From: Thermoproteota archaeon
GTDB taxonomy: Archaea; Thermoproteota; Methanomethylicia; Nezhaarchaeales; WYZ-LMO8
DNA length: 14,860 nt
Assembly: GCA_011605835.1 (NCBI GenBank)
Contig: JAAOZJ010000089.1
Coordinates: 1-14,860 of the forward strand
Direction of reading: 5' to 3'
In this document: in pieces, positions 1-6,572 of the stretch
Layout: each line of letters starts with the position of its first letter
How positions within the stretch are numbered: position 1 is the first letter of the stretch
Program-made: the position numbers and the translations under genes
Notes under the pieces: generated by a model
The model's input: the letters and a program-made list of their open reading frames with translations, nothing else
What the model was told of the DNA's origin: nothing
The model's database searches: none

Positions 1-85
1 TCTACGTCGCTGATCTTAGTCGGCTTACGCAGTAGCTCTTCAGCGGCGCTCTCTCTTGAAAAGGCAGACACCCTTGCTCAAAACT

Positions 86-150
86 CACCCCACCGCCTTA
101 CTGAGGCGGGGTGAAGCATATTTAAGCTTTGAGGGCAAGAGGGCTTGCCC
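86..150. repeat. Two hairpins flanking a TATA box; possible solo IS605-type left end
   Basis: Hairpin 1 has stem CCGCCT (93-98) and AGGCGG (104-109) with a 5-nt loop; it extends through a 3-nt bulge to CACC (86-89) and GGTG (110-113). GAAGC and a TATA-like TTTAAG (121-126) follow. Hairpin 2 is GGGCAAG (133-139), loop AGGG, CTTGCCC (144-150). Subterminal hairpins are typical of IS200/IS605 ends. The order hairpin, GAAGC, TTTAAGC recurs at 10594-10632 upstream of the tnpB relic in this window. No transposase is adjacent, so this may be a solo end or simply a structured promoter. Confidence 0.45.
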
Positions 151-186
151 GCACGCTAGGTCCAGCGCTCAAAAATCCTTATCTCC
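121..186 (+). promoter_or_regulatory. Candidate promoters for the first gene
   Basis: Two TATA-like boxes precede the TTG at 243: TTTAAG at 121-126, and an AAAAATCCTTATCT stretch around 171-184. The second would place the start of transcription near 205-210, giving a leader of about 35 nt that contains the GAGGT ribosome binding site at 231-235. The first would transcribe through hairpin 2. This is inference from spacing only. Confidence 0.35.
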
Positions 187-242
187 CATAAACGAACGTA
201 CTAGGTGTTAGGCGTAAGCGCTGGAAGGACGAGGTAGAGAGG

Positions 243-1061
243 TTGATCAGCGAGGCAGACCTCTTCAAGATCTATCAAGCGCTCGGGAACCCCCACAGAA
301 GGGGCATAATAATGCTCTTAGGCGAGAACCCCGAGGGGCTGACTTTCTCAGAGCTCAGGAGGAGGCTGAACCTCAGCGTCGGGACCATCTATTACAACTT
401 GGATCAGTTGGAGGACCTAGTTTGCCAGAAGAGCGACAGGAGGTATGCCTTGACCGAGAAGGGACTCTTGGCCTACGAGATGCTGAAGAGCAACATCGAG
501 ATGATAAAGAATAAGGCCGGTGGCTCCATTAGCACAGCGAGCAGGCTACAAGCCCTCCTCTTCCCTCGATGGTTCTTCATGCTCTTAGAGAGCAGAGGCA
601 AGCTAATGCCGTTGCTCGCCCTCGCGGTCTTGTTGGCGGGCTCCTTGAGTTGCTGGTACAACGGCGTGCTCTTGGGCGTCACGTGGGTCGGCTCCACCTC
701 CGTGACCTTCCTGAGCTCTTCGAGCTTCATCTGGAGCTGGCTGGCGGTGGCCCTGACGTCCTTCATGTTGGCGTCCGCGGGCGCCAAGGAGAAGCTGAGG
801 AGGCTCCCTCGGTACTTGGCCGAGGCAGGCTTCTCCATGTTCCCTATAGCGATATTCGTGGCGATAGAGCCCCTGTTGCGCGTGGCTGTCGTGGCTAGAG
901 CGGCGGCTCAAGTGGTTCTCTGGCTCCTCGCCATAATGCTCACGTCCTCCGCGCTGAGCCGCTCAGCCCAGTGCAGGATCGAGGTGGCCCTCTTAATCAC
1001 AATTCTCGTGATGTTCGTCGCGTCGATCGCGATCCCCCAGCTCGTAGCGGCTCTGCCCTGA
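243..1061 (+). CDS. ArsR-like winged-helix regulator with multi-pass membrane C-terminus
   Basis: A 272-residue protein. Residues about 8-80 form an ArsR-type winged helix: the opening ALGNPHRRGIIMLL, the recognition-helix region LNLSVGTIYYNLDQLE, and a wing ending RRYALTEKG. After a linker (85-115), about five hydrophobic segments follow near 121-137, 163-180, 197-214, 220-237 and 248-268. The protein is probably a membrane-embedded one-component regulator, sensing in the bilayer and binding DNA at the cytoplasmic face. Related HTH-plus-membrane proteins are frequent in crenarchaea, but their ligands are unknown to me. TTG 243 is chosen because GAGGT lies 7 nt upstream and the protein begins just before the first helix. 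No partner gene is adjacent; the next gene has its own promoter. Confidence 0.75.
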   Translation: MISEADLFKIYQALGNPHRRGIIMLLGENPEGLTFSELRRRLNLSVGTIYYNLDQLEDLVCQKSDRRYALTEKGLLAYEMLKSNIEMIKNKAGGSISTASRLQALLFPRWFFMLLESRGKLMPLLALAVLLAGSLSCWYNGVLLGVTWVGSTSVTFLSSSSFIWSWLAVALTSFMLASAGAKEKLRRLPRYLAEAGFSMFPIAIFVAIEPLLRVAVVARAAAQVVLWLLAIMLTSSALSRSAQCRIEVALLITILVMFVASIAIPQLVAALP

Positions 1062-1074
1062 AGGCCCTCTGATG

Positions 1075-1088
1075 GCTCGCCCGCGAGC
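1075..1088 (+). repeat. Short GC hairpin between genes
   Basis: GCTCG (1075-1079), loop CCCG, CGAGC (1084-1088). It lies 13 nt after the stop of the upstream gene and just before the next promoter. It could help terminate or insulate transcription, but no T-tract follows, so a terminator role is not shown. Confidence 0.3.
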
Positions 1089-1100
1089 GTTCATCGGTAA

Positions 1101-1111
1101 TGTTTTAAAGG
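1101..1111 (+). promoter_or_regulatory. TATA box of the CARF-like regulator/nadE operon
   Basis: TGTTTTAAAGG is centred about 26 nt before GTG 1131, the classical archaeal spacing for a leaderless transcript. This supports GTG 1131 as the start of the transcript and possibly of translation. Confidence 0.55.
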
Positions 1112-1130
1112 CGTTGAGGGAACTTCTATT

Positions 1131-1961
1131 GTGAGAAAAGGGCCTCGGTGTTCGATGATGGCTACCTTCATATGCTTCGTGGGCCACGACTTCGTGAGGA
1201 TAATAGACGGGATAAACTTTTGGAAGGCAAGGGAGGTCATAGATGAGATAATTCTCGTCCAAGACAAGAAGAAGGACAAATATGGCTATGCTTCTAGGTT
1301 TAACGCCAAGGAGTTGCAGAAAGTCCTGACGTTCGCAGGCAAGGAGCCCCAGATAATATCGGTGAACCCCCAGAGCTACGAAGACGTATTCTCAGCCATA
1401 TACTCTGTCGTTAGGAGGGAGGTCGAGGACCTCGGGAGGAGGGTCTACATAGACGCTACGTCGACGACTAAGGAGGCCTACGGGGCAGTCGTGACGGTCG
1501 CCCTCATGTTTCAGGGGGTCAGGCTCTACGTAGTCCCCCCGGCCGAGAGGGGGTGGTACGTCCCAGACGTGGACTCGCCCGAGTTCCAGTCCTGGTTCAG
1601 CAAGGTCAGGAGCGTGAGGGGCCTCCAGCCACAGGAGATATTTCTACCTGGCTTCAGGCTCGAGAGGCTCTCGTACGAGGAGGAGAGGACGCTGATGATA
1701 CTGGAGGGCAAGGGCGGCGAGGCGGACTCCATAAAGACCCTCATTCAGTGGTGCGGCGAGGACCCCAAGGATCCGAGGGTCAAGAACAAGTTCAGCAGAC
1801 TGGTCAACAAGCTGGCGTCTAAGGGTCTGTTGATAAGCGAGTCGGGGGCGAGGGCCAAGGCGATAAAGCTCACGGACTTCGGCAAGGTCTACGCCAAGGC
1901 CTTGAAGCACCACTACGCGGAGAAGAGGAAGAGCGAGAGCGCCCCCTATCCGGCCATTTGA
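1131..1961 (+). CDS. CARF-like / winged-helix transcriptional regulator (HFX_2341-like family)
   Basis: A 276-residue protein with two parts. Residues about 10-145 look like a Rossmann-type CARF-like domain: a hydrophobic first strand ATFICFVGHD, an alternating alpha/beta pattern, and the central VYIDATSTTKEAYGAVVTVAL (105-125), which resembles the strand-D/N-x-T-x-x-T-K loop of CARF ligand pockets. Residues about 182-255 form a winged helix with a wing near AKAIKLTDFGK. This matches the archaeal HFX_2341 (DUF6293-like) layout; Csa3 is a more distant analogue. No cas genes are nearby. GTG 1131 fits a leaderless transcript, but ATG 1155 or 1158 sit nearer the first strand and may be the real start. 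nadE begins 18 nt downstream, so the two are probably co-transcribed. The ligand is unknown; a nucleotide is inferred from fold and neighbour. Confidence 0.7.
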   Translation: MRKGPRCSMMATFICFVGHDFVRIIDGINFWKAREVIDEIILVQDKKKDKYGYASRFNAKELQKVLTFAGKEPQIISVNPQSYEDVFSAIYSVVRREVEDLGRRVYIDATSTTKEAYGAVVTVALMFQGVRLYVVPPAERGWYVPDVDSPEFQSWFSKVRSVRGLQPQEIFLPGFRLERLSYEEERTLMILEGKGGEADSIKTLIQWCGEDPKDPRVKNKFSRLVNKLASKGLLISESGARAKAIKLTDFGKVYAKALKHHYAEKRKSESAPYPAI

Positions 1962-1979
1962 GGGAGGTGCTCACGAATT

Positions 1980-2789
1980 ATGGGCTTCGTCTTGCCGGAG
2001 CTGGACAATTCCCGCGTCGAGCGCGAGGTGTGCTCCTTCATTAGGGGGAAGGTCGAGGAGGCTGGCTCTCGAGGGCTGGTGATAGGCCTAAGCGGGGGCC
2101 TTGACTCCTCGGTCGTCGCCTGCTTGGCCGTTAAAGCCCTCGGAGCCCACAGGGTTAAGGCCCTGATAATGCCGGACCACAGGGTGACGCCCAAGGAGGA
2201 CCTAGAGGACGCGTGGACGGTCGCGAGTGAGCTCGGCGTAGAGGCCAAAGAAGTCGACATAGCGCCCATGTGCGACGCCATAATAGAGGGGCACCCCTAT
2301 AGGGCCGAAGGCAACGTAGTCGCCGCAGGTAACGTCAGGGCCAGGGTCAGGATGGTGCTCTTGTACTACGTAGCCAACGTTATGAACATGCTCGTGTGCG
2401 GTACGGGCGACAAGTCGGAGATAATGATAGGTTACTTCACAAAGTATGGCGATGGGGGGGTCGACATTCTGCCCATAGGCGACCTCTACAAGACTGACGT
2501 CAGGAGGTTGGCGAGGCACTTGGGCCTCCCCGATCGGATAGCCTCTAAGCCCAGCAGTCCGAGGCTCTGGCCCGGACAGACCGCCGAGGGAGAGCTCGGC
2601 GTGAGCTACGACATCATAGACTCAACGCTTTACCTGGTGTACGAGAGGGGTCATAGACCTGAGGAGGCTGCGTCAAGGATCGGCGTGAGCTTAGAAGTGG
2701 TCAACGCCATAATAAGGAGGGTCGAGGGCTCGAGGCACAAAAGGACGATGCCTCCATTCCCGTCGGTCTCTCACATGAGGGCTTCATGA
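1980..2789 (+). CDS. nadE: NAD+ synthase, ammonia-dependent
   Basis: Converts deamido-NAD+ to NAD+ using ATP and ammonia, the last step of NAD biosynthesis, in the cytoplasm. The 269 residues match the usual single-domain length. The N-type ATP-pyrophosphatase loop SGGLDSS is at 38-44. The adenylate/deamido-NAD region GNVRARVRMVLLYY (about 117-130) and the GTGDKSE...KYGDGG...PIGDLYKT block (about 141-172) are all present, with a C-terminal helical segment. There is no glutaminase (CN-hydrolase) domain, so free ammonia or a separate amidotransferase supplies nitrogen. ATG 1980 has a strong GGAGGTG at 1963-1969, directly after the stop of the CARF-like gene, consistent with an operon. Confidence 0.95.
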   Translation: MGFVLPELDNSRVEREVCSFIRGKVEEAGSRGLVIGLSGGLDSSVVACLAVKALGAHRVKALIMPDHRVTPKEDLEDAWTVASELGVEAKEVDIAPMCDAIIEGHPYRAEGNVVAAGNVRARVRMVLLYYVANVMNMLVCGTGDKSEIMIGYFTKYGDGGVDILPIGDLYKTDVRRLARHLGLPDRIASKPSSPRLWPGQTAEGELGVSYDIIDSTLYLVYERGHRPEEAASRIGVSLEVVNAIIRRVEGSRHKRTMPPFPSVSHMRAS

Positions 2790-2818
2790 AGCCAAGGTAG
2801 TAGCACCGGCGACCTCGA

Positions 2819-2843
2819 GGGGAAAACTTTAAAGATTTTCCCC
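2819..2843. promoter_or_regulatory. Near-perfect inverted repeat containing the TATA box of the Cys-cluster gene
   Basis: GGGGAAAA (2819-2826) and TTTTCCCC (2836-2843) flank the self-complementary CTTTAAAG (2827-2834), with one extra A at 2835. The central CTTTAAAG is also the likely TATA box: transcription would start near 2855, about 18 nt before TTG 2873. A dyad over the TATA box suggests a repressor operator, a bidirectional promoter, or a fold-back that ends nadE transcription. Confidence 0.55.
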
Positions 2844-2872
2844 AAAACGTAGAGACAGGATGGTGCCAGAGC

Positions 2873-3265
2873 TTGAAGTGCATCAGGTGTGGCAAGTGCT
2901 GTTCGAGGACCGAGATATACCTCTCGAGCGAGGACGTGGCTAGGATAGAGGCCCTCGGCTACGACAAGAAGGACTTTGCGGTGAAGTCGGGCCCCTACTT
3001 AAAGCTGAGGAAGGTGGACGGCTACTGCTTCTTCTTCGACCCCTACGAGAAGACATGCGAGATATACCCGTACAGGCCCATGAGTTGCAGGCTCTATCCT
3101 GTGATCTACGTCTTGGGCAAGGGCCCGACGGTCGACGCAGGTTGCCCGATGGCGTACACGGTCTCCAAAGCCGAGCTCACCAGGAAGGGCAAGCTGCTCG
3201 AACAACACCTCAGCAAGATATTCAAGAGGGCCAAGAGGGTATACCTCGCGAGCCTGCAGAAGTAG
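2873..3265 (+). CDS. YkgJ-family CxxCxxCC cysteine-cluster protein
   Basis: A 130-residue protein with the YkgJ (PF03692-like) pattern: C3-x2-C6-x2-C9-C10 at the N-terminus, then C52, C62 in EKTCEIYPYRPMSCR, C72 and C91 (DAGCP). Family members bind zinc or an iron-sulfur cluster; their exact function is not settled. The start is TTG 2873, leaving only two residues before the first Cys; a GGTG sits at 2862-2865. The ATG at 2860 is in another frame. The gene has its own TATA box inside an inverted repeat. The translin-family gene starts 5 nt after its stop, so the two are very likely one transcript. The cytoplasm is the likely location, since no signal peptide is visible. Confidence 0.8.
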   Translation: MKCIRCGKCCSRTEIYLSSEDVARIEALGYDKKDFAVKSGPYLKLRKVDGYCFFFDPYEKTCEIYPYRPMSCRLYPVIYVLGKGPTVDAGCPMAYTVSKAELTRKGKLLEQHLSKIFKRAKRVYLASLQK

Positions 3266-3270
3266 TGGCC

Positions 3271-3885
3271 ATGTCGGACCCCTTAAGCAAGCTCAAAGCC
3301 TCCATCGAGGGCATATCTGCGAGGCTCTCCAGTAAGGTCGAGGCTAGAGAAGGGCTCTCGCTAAAGGCTAGAAGCGGCATCAGGCTCTGCGGCGAGGCCG
3401 TATCGCTATCCCACAGAGGCCACATCGAGGAGGCGAAGAAGAGGCTCGAGGAGGCCAAGGAGATAATCGAGGAGCTAAGGCCCAGGCGACGAGACCTCGA
3501 GCTTGACGCCTTTGACGCCTTGGCACAGGAGTACGTCGAGGCAGAGGCCCTCGTGAGGATCATAGAAGGAAGGGAGCTCCCATCGCTCGAGGAGCTCCAA
3601 GTGGCGGACGAGGCGTACGTCTTGGGCATGGCGGACTTGATAGGCGAACTTAGGAGGCGAGCCCTAGAGGAGATGAGGAGGGGCAACGGGTCCGAGGCCG
3701 AGCGCCTATACGAGTTGATGAAGGGGATCTACGAGCTGATATGGCCTCTGGAGTACCCTCGATCCCTCGTGCCGGGACTGAGGCACAAGTTGGACGCCAT
3801 GAGAAGGGTACTGGACGAGACCCTCCACGACTTGACGCTGATGAAGATCCTCACTACCTCGCGCGAGGACAAAAAATTAGGCTAG
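3271..3885 (+). CDS. Translin/TRAX-family protein
   Basis: A 204-residue, almost all-helical protein matching archaeal translin homologues. The conserved block EAYVLGMADLIGELRRRALEEM (about 114-135) is followed by a helix, LEYPRSLVPGLRHKLDAMRRVLDETLHDLT (160-189). Eukaryotic translin and TRAX form an RNA-binding octamer, and TRAX carries the endoribonuclease residues. Here E87/E90/E92 and D122-x3-E126 resemble the TRAX acidic cluster, so RNase activity is plausible but unproven. ATG 3271 is chosen because the family-like N-terminus begins there; the same frame stays open upstream to 3055, but that stretch overlaps the Cys-cluster gene and is an overprinted shadow. The last codons (Leu-Gly-stop) lie inside the DtxR-like palindrome at 3877-3890. 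Confidence 0.85.
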   Translation: MSDPLSKLKASIEGISARLSSKVEAREGLSLKARSGIRLCGEAVSLSHRGHIEEAKKRLEEAKEIIEELRPRRRDLELDAFDALAQEYVEAEALVRIIEGRELPSLEELQVADEAYVLGMADLIGELRRRALEEMRRGNGSEAERLYELMKGIYELIWPLEYPRSLVPGLRHKLDAMRRVLDETLHDLTLMKILTTSREDKKLG

Positions 3886-3895
3886 CCTAATTAGG
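3877..3895. promoter_or_regulatory. DtxR-box-like palindrome upstream of feoAB
   Basis: TTAGGCTAGCCTAA (3877-3890) is a perfect 14-bp palindrome followed at once by another TTAGG (3891-3895). Its first 14 positions differ by a single base from the DtxR operator consensus TWAGGTTAGSCTAACCTWA; the last five do not match. It overlaps the stop of the translin-family gene and lies about 14 bp upstream of the TATA box for the HTH-FeoA gene. It is a good candidate operator for a metal-dependent repressor, possibly the N-terminal domain of that same protein. Confidence 0.5.
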
Positions 3896-3908
3896 TGGTC
3901 CGAAAGAC

Positions 3909-3916
3909 GTATAAAG
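3909..3916 (+). promoter_or_regulatory. TATA box of the feoA-feoB operon
   Basis: GTATAAAG gives a predicted transcript start near 3938 and a leader of about 34 nt. GGTG (3963-3966) precedes the TTG start at 3972 by 5 nt. Confidence 0.5.
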
Positions 3917-3971
3917 CTAGGAGCTAATGATATGACCCGTCAAGAGCCCTTGAGCCTTAGAGGGTGAGTGC

Positions 3972-4595
3972 TTGAGCGAGAAGGTCGATACACTGGACTG
4001 CGCCTTGGAAGTGATAATGACCCTCGAGAGGAGGGGGCTCCGCCCCGATGATGCGTCGATAGCCGAGGAGCTGGGCAAGCCCATCGCTGAGGTCCAGAAG
4101 ATGATGGAGGAGGCGATTCAACGAGGCCTGGCTGTCAAGAAGGATGGTCACTACGAGCTCACCGGCGAGGGCTTGAAGAGGGTGTTGAGGCATAGGGAGC
4201 TCTTCATACACGACCGCTTCGTCCACGGCGAAGACAGGTGGAGCGCCAAGGTTAGGGACTGGGGCAGGCACTGGAGGCACAGGCACGGGCTGACGAAGGA
4301 CTTGCTCGAGAGCTTCTACAAGGCGCTAGCGGACCTCGATGGGAGGGTCGAGGAGCTGAAGCCCCTCAGCGACATGGAGCCGGGCGAGAGGGGCGTGGTC
4401 GTGTCTATAGCGTGCGGCTTGGGCGCTGCTAGGAGGCTGGCCGAGATGGGCCTGACGCCCGGCGTGCAGGTGGCGGTGGTCAGGAAGGCCCCGCTCCGAG
4501 GTCCTGTGGAGGTCGAGGTCAGGGGCACCAGGGTCGTCTTGGGCTACGGCTTGGCTTCGAGGATAGCCGTCAAGGGCCTAGGTGGCTCTGCTTGA
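3972..4595 (+). CDS. feoA: Helix-turn-helix / FeoA-domain fusion protein
   Basis: A 207-residue protein. Residues about 8-65 form a winged helix (SIAEELGKPIAEVQKMMEEAIQRGL, then the wing VKKDGHYELTGEG). Residues 74-106 are His-rich (H74, H80, H85, H100, H103, H105, within HDRFVHGED and HWRHRHG), where a DtxR-type repressor would have metal sites. Residues about 130-203 are a FeoA/SH3-like domain (LSDMEPGERGVVVSI, RRLAEMGLTPGVQV, and a C-terminal strand). It may sense Fe(II) or Mn(II), regulate transcription, and/or assist FeoB as FeoA does. The DtxR-like layout is shortened, so repressor function is inferred. The TTG start follows GGTG. The stop TGA overlaps the TTG start of feoB, implying translational coupling. 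Confidence 0.8.
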   Translation: MSEKVDTLDCALEVIMTLERRGLRPDDASIAEELGKPIAEVQKMMEEAIQRGLAVKKDGHYELTGEGLKRVLRHRELFIHDRFVHGEDRWSAKVRDWGRHWRHRHGLTKDLLESFYKALADLDGRVEELKPLSDMEPGERGVVVSIACGLGAARRLAEMGLTPGVQVAVVRKAPLRGPVEVEVRGTRVVLGYGLASRIAVKGLGGSA

Positions 4596-6550
4596 GGAGC
4601 ATTACGGTCGCCTTGGCCGGCAATGCCAATGTCGGTAAGAGCAGCATCTTCAACAGGCTCACGGGGCTCAGCCAACACGTGGGGAACTGGCCCGGCAAGA
4701 CCGTCGAGAAGGCTGAGGGTGTCCTGTACTTCAAGGGCTACAGGATAAGGGTGATAGACCTCCCCGGCGCCTACTCCCTCTCCCCCTACTCCGTCGAAGA
4801 GATCATAGTAAGGGACTACCTGCTCTCACGTGAGGCCGACGTCGTCGTGGACGTCGTGGACGCCTCGGCGCTCGAGAGGAACCTCTACTTGACGCTCCAG
4901 CTCATCGAGCTACAGGCCCCGCTGGTAGTAGCCCTGAACCAGGTGGACATGGCAGAGAAGAGAGGCATAGCGGTAGACCACGAGAGGCTCTCCGAGACAC
5001 TAGGGGTCAAGGTCGTGCCGACGGTTGCCATAACCGGCGAGGGCCTCAACGAGCTCCTACAAACGATAGTGGAAGCCGTCGAGAAGGGGGAGAGATTGAC
5101 GGCCAAGCAGCTGACGTACGGCAAGGAGGTCGAGGAGAGGATTGAGCGCTTGGAGAGCGAGGTCAGGAAGCTGGCCCTGAGCGAGAAGTACCCACCCCGC
5201 TGGGTCAGCATAAAGCTCCTGGAGAGAGATCACCTCGTTGCAGAGATGGTCTCCAAGTGTGAGGGCGGCGCCGAGGTACTCGAGCTGGCCGACGAGCTTG
5301 CTATGGAGCTCGAGGAAATGCACGGAGAGCCTTCGCCCATAGTTATAGCCTCGGAGAGATACTCCAAGATATCGGAGATAGTCTCCCGAGTCCAGAGGGT
5401 CGTGGCCCCTCCGAGGGTCAGGTGGGAGAGGACCCTCGACTACGTAACCACGCATCCCGTGCTAGGCTACGCGATTCTACTCTCGACCATAGCGGGGATG
5501 CTCGGCCTAGTCTTTTACATCGGTGGTCTGCTGTCCGAGGCCATAGAGGCCTACGTGGGGGATCCACTGGCCGAAGCCGCGAGGGCTCTTCTATCGAGCA
5601 GCCTGCCAGCCGAGGCCGTGAGGATAGTAGTCGACGGCTTAGTAGTAGGCTTCGTGGCGGGGCTCGTCGTGGTCTTGCCCTACGTGGTGCCCTTCTACGC
5701 GGTACTGTCGATACTTGAGGACTCGGGCTACTTGGCGCGCGTAGCGTACTTGACCGATAACCTGATGCACAGGATAGGGCTCCACGGCAAGGCAGTTCTC
5801 CCGATGTTGATGGGCTTCGGATGCAACGTCCCCGCCTGCGTGGGCTGTAGGATCCTCGAGACCGACAGAGAGAGAGTTCTGTGCGGTCTCGCGACGGTCT
5901 TCGTCCCCTGCGCCGCCAGGACCATAGTGATACTGGGGGCAGTGGGGAGGTACCTCGGAGTGCTACCAGCTCTCTCCATATACCTCGTCGTCTTCTTGGT
6001 CCTGTTGATGGTCGTCAGGTTGGCCTACAAGGTCGCGCCCGGGGAGCCCATGGACTTGATAATGGAGATGCCAGCGTACAGAAGGCCGAGCTTGAGGGTG
6101 ACGGCCCTCAAGACTTGGAGCAAGACCAAGAGCTTCGTCATCGTCGCCTTTCCGATAATAATAGCGGCCAGCGCCGCGCTAGAGGCGCTAAGCGCGGTGG
6201 GCCTGACAGAGCAACTGGTCCCCGCCATGGCTCCACTAACTGTAGGCCTGCTCGGCCTGCCAGCAGCCGTCGCGATCCCCCTGGTCTTCGGGTTCCTGAG
6301 GAAGGAGCTCGCCCTCGTCATGTTGGCCGAGGTCTTGGGGACGTGGGAGTTGTCGGAGGTGATGACCCCAGCTCAGCTGTACACCTTCGCCCTTGTGACT
6401 TCGATATACATCCCTTGCGTCGCCACCCTCGCTGCCTTGGTGAGAGAGTTCGGGTGGAAGAGGGCGATATTGATAGCGATGACGACTTTGGCCGTAGCCA
6501 TCGTCGCAGGAGCGCTCGCTCACGTGATAGCTATCATGCTTCGCTCATAG
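4592..6550 (+). CDS. feoB: Ferrous iron transporter FeoB
   Basis: A 652-residue Fe(II) importer in the cytoplasmic membrane. The N-terminal G domain has G1 GNANVGKS (10-17), a switch I Thr near 37, G3 DLPG (56-59), G4 NQVD (116-119) and a G5-like AITGEG near 146-151. A helical GDI-type spacer spans about 165-270. The membrane part starts near 285 and carries the two Gate regions, including the conserved MGFGCNVPAC and the later VFVPCAARTIVILGAVG, and then FGFLRKEL. The length is typical and no motif is missing. It begins at TTG 4592, overlapping the TGA of the upstream FeoA fusion by 2 nt. It converges with topA, leaving only 22 bp between the stops. Confidence 0.96.
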   Translation: MRSITVALAGNANVGKSSIFNRLTGLSQHVGNWPGKTVEKAEGVLYFKGYRIRVIDLPGAYSLSPYSVEEIIVRDYLLSREADVVVDVVDASALERNLYLTLQLIELQAPLVVALNQVDMAEKRGIAVDHERLSETLGVKVVPTVAITGEGLNELLQTIVEAVEKGERLTAKQLTYGKEVEERIERLESEVRKLALSEKYPPRWVSIKLLERDHLVAEMVSKCEGGAEVLELADELAMELEEMHGEPSPIVIASERYSKISEIVSRVQRVVAPPRVRWERTLDYVTTHPVLGYAILLSTIAGMLGLVFYIGGLLSEAIEAYVGDPLAEAARALLSSSLPAEAVRIVVDGLVVGFVAGLVVVLPYVVPFYAVLSILEDSGYLARVAYLTDNLMHRIGLHGKAVLPMLMGFGCNVPACVGCRILETDRERVLCGLATVFVPCAARTIVILGAVGRYLGVLPALSIYLVVFLVLLMVVRLAYKVAPGEPMDLIMEMPAYRRPSLRVTALKTWSKTKSFVIVAFPIIIAASAALEALSAVGLTEQLVPAMAPLTVGLLGLPAAVAIPLVFGFLRKELALVMLAEVLGTWELSEVMTPAQLYTFALVTSIYIPCVATLAALVREFGWKRAILIAMTTLAVAIVAGALAHVIAIMLRS

Positions 6551-6572
6551 CTAGAATCGGCGCGCTCCCAAT

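Noticed and set aside
1131..1961. CRISPR-linked Csa3 regulator
   Set aside because: No cas genes or repeat array occur in the window, and the neighbour is nadE.
3055..3270. N-terminal extension of the translin-family frame
   Set aside because: It lies within the Cys-cluster gene in another frame, and its Gln/Gly/Arg-rich content matches no translin.
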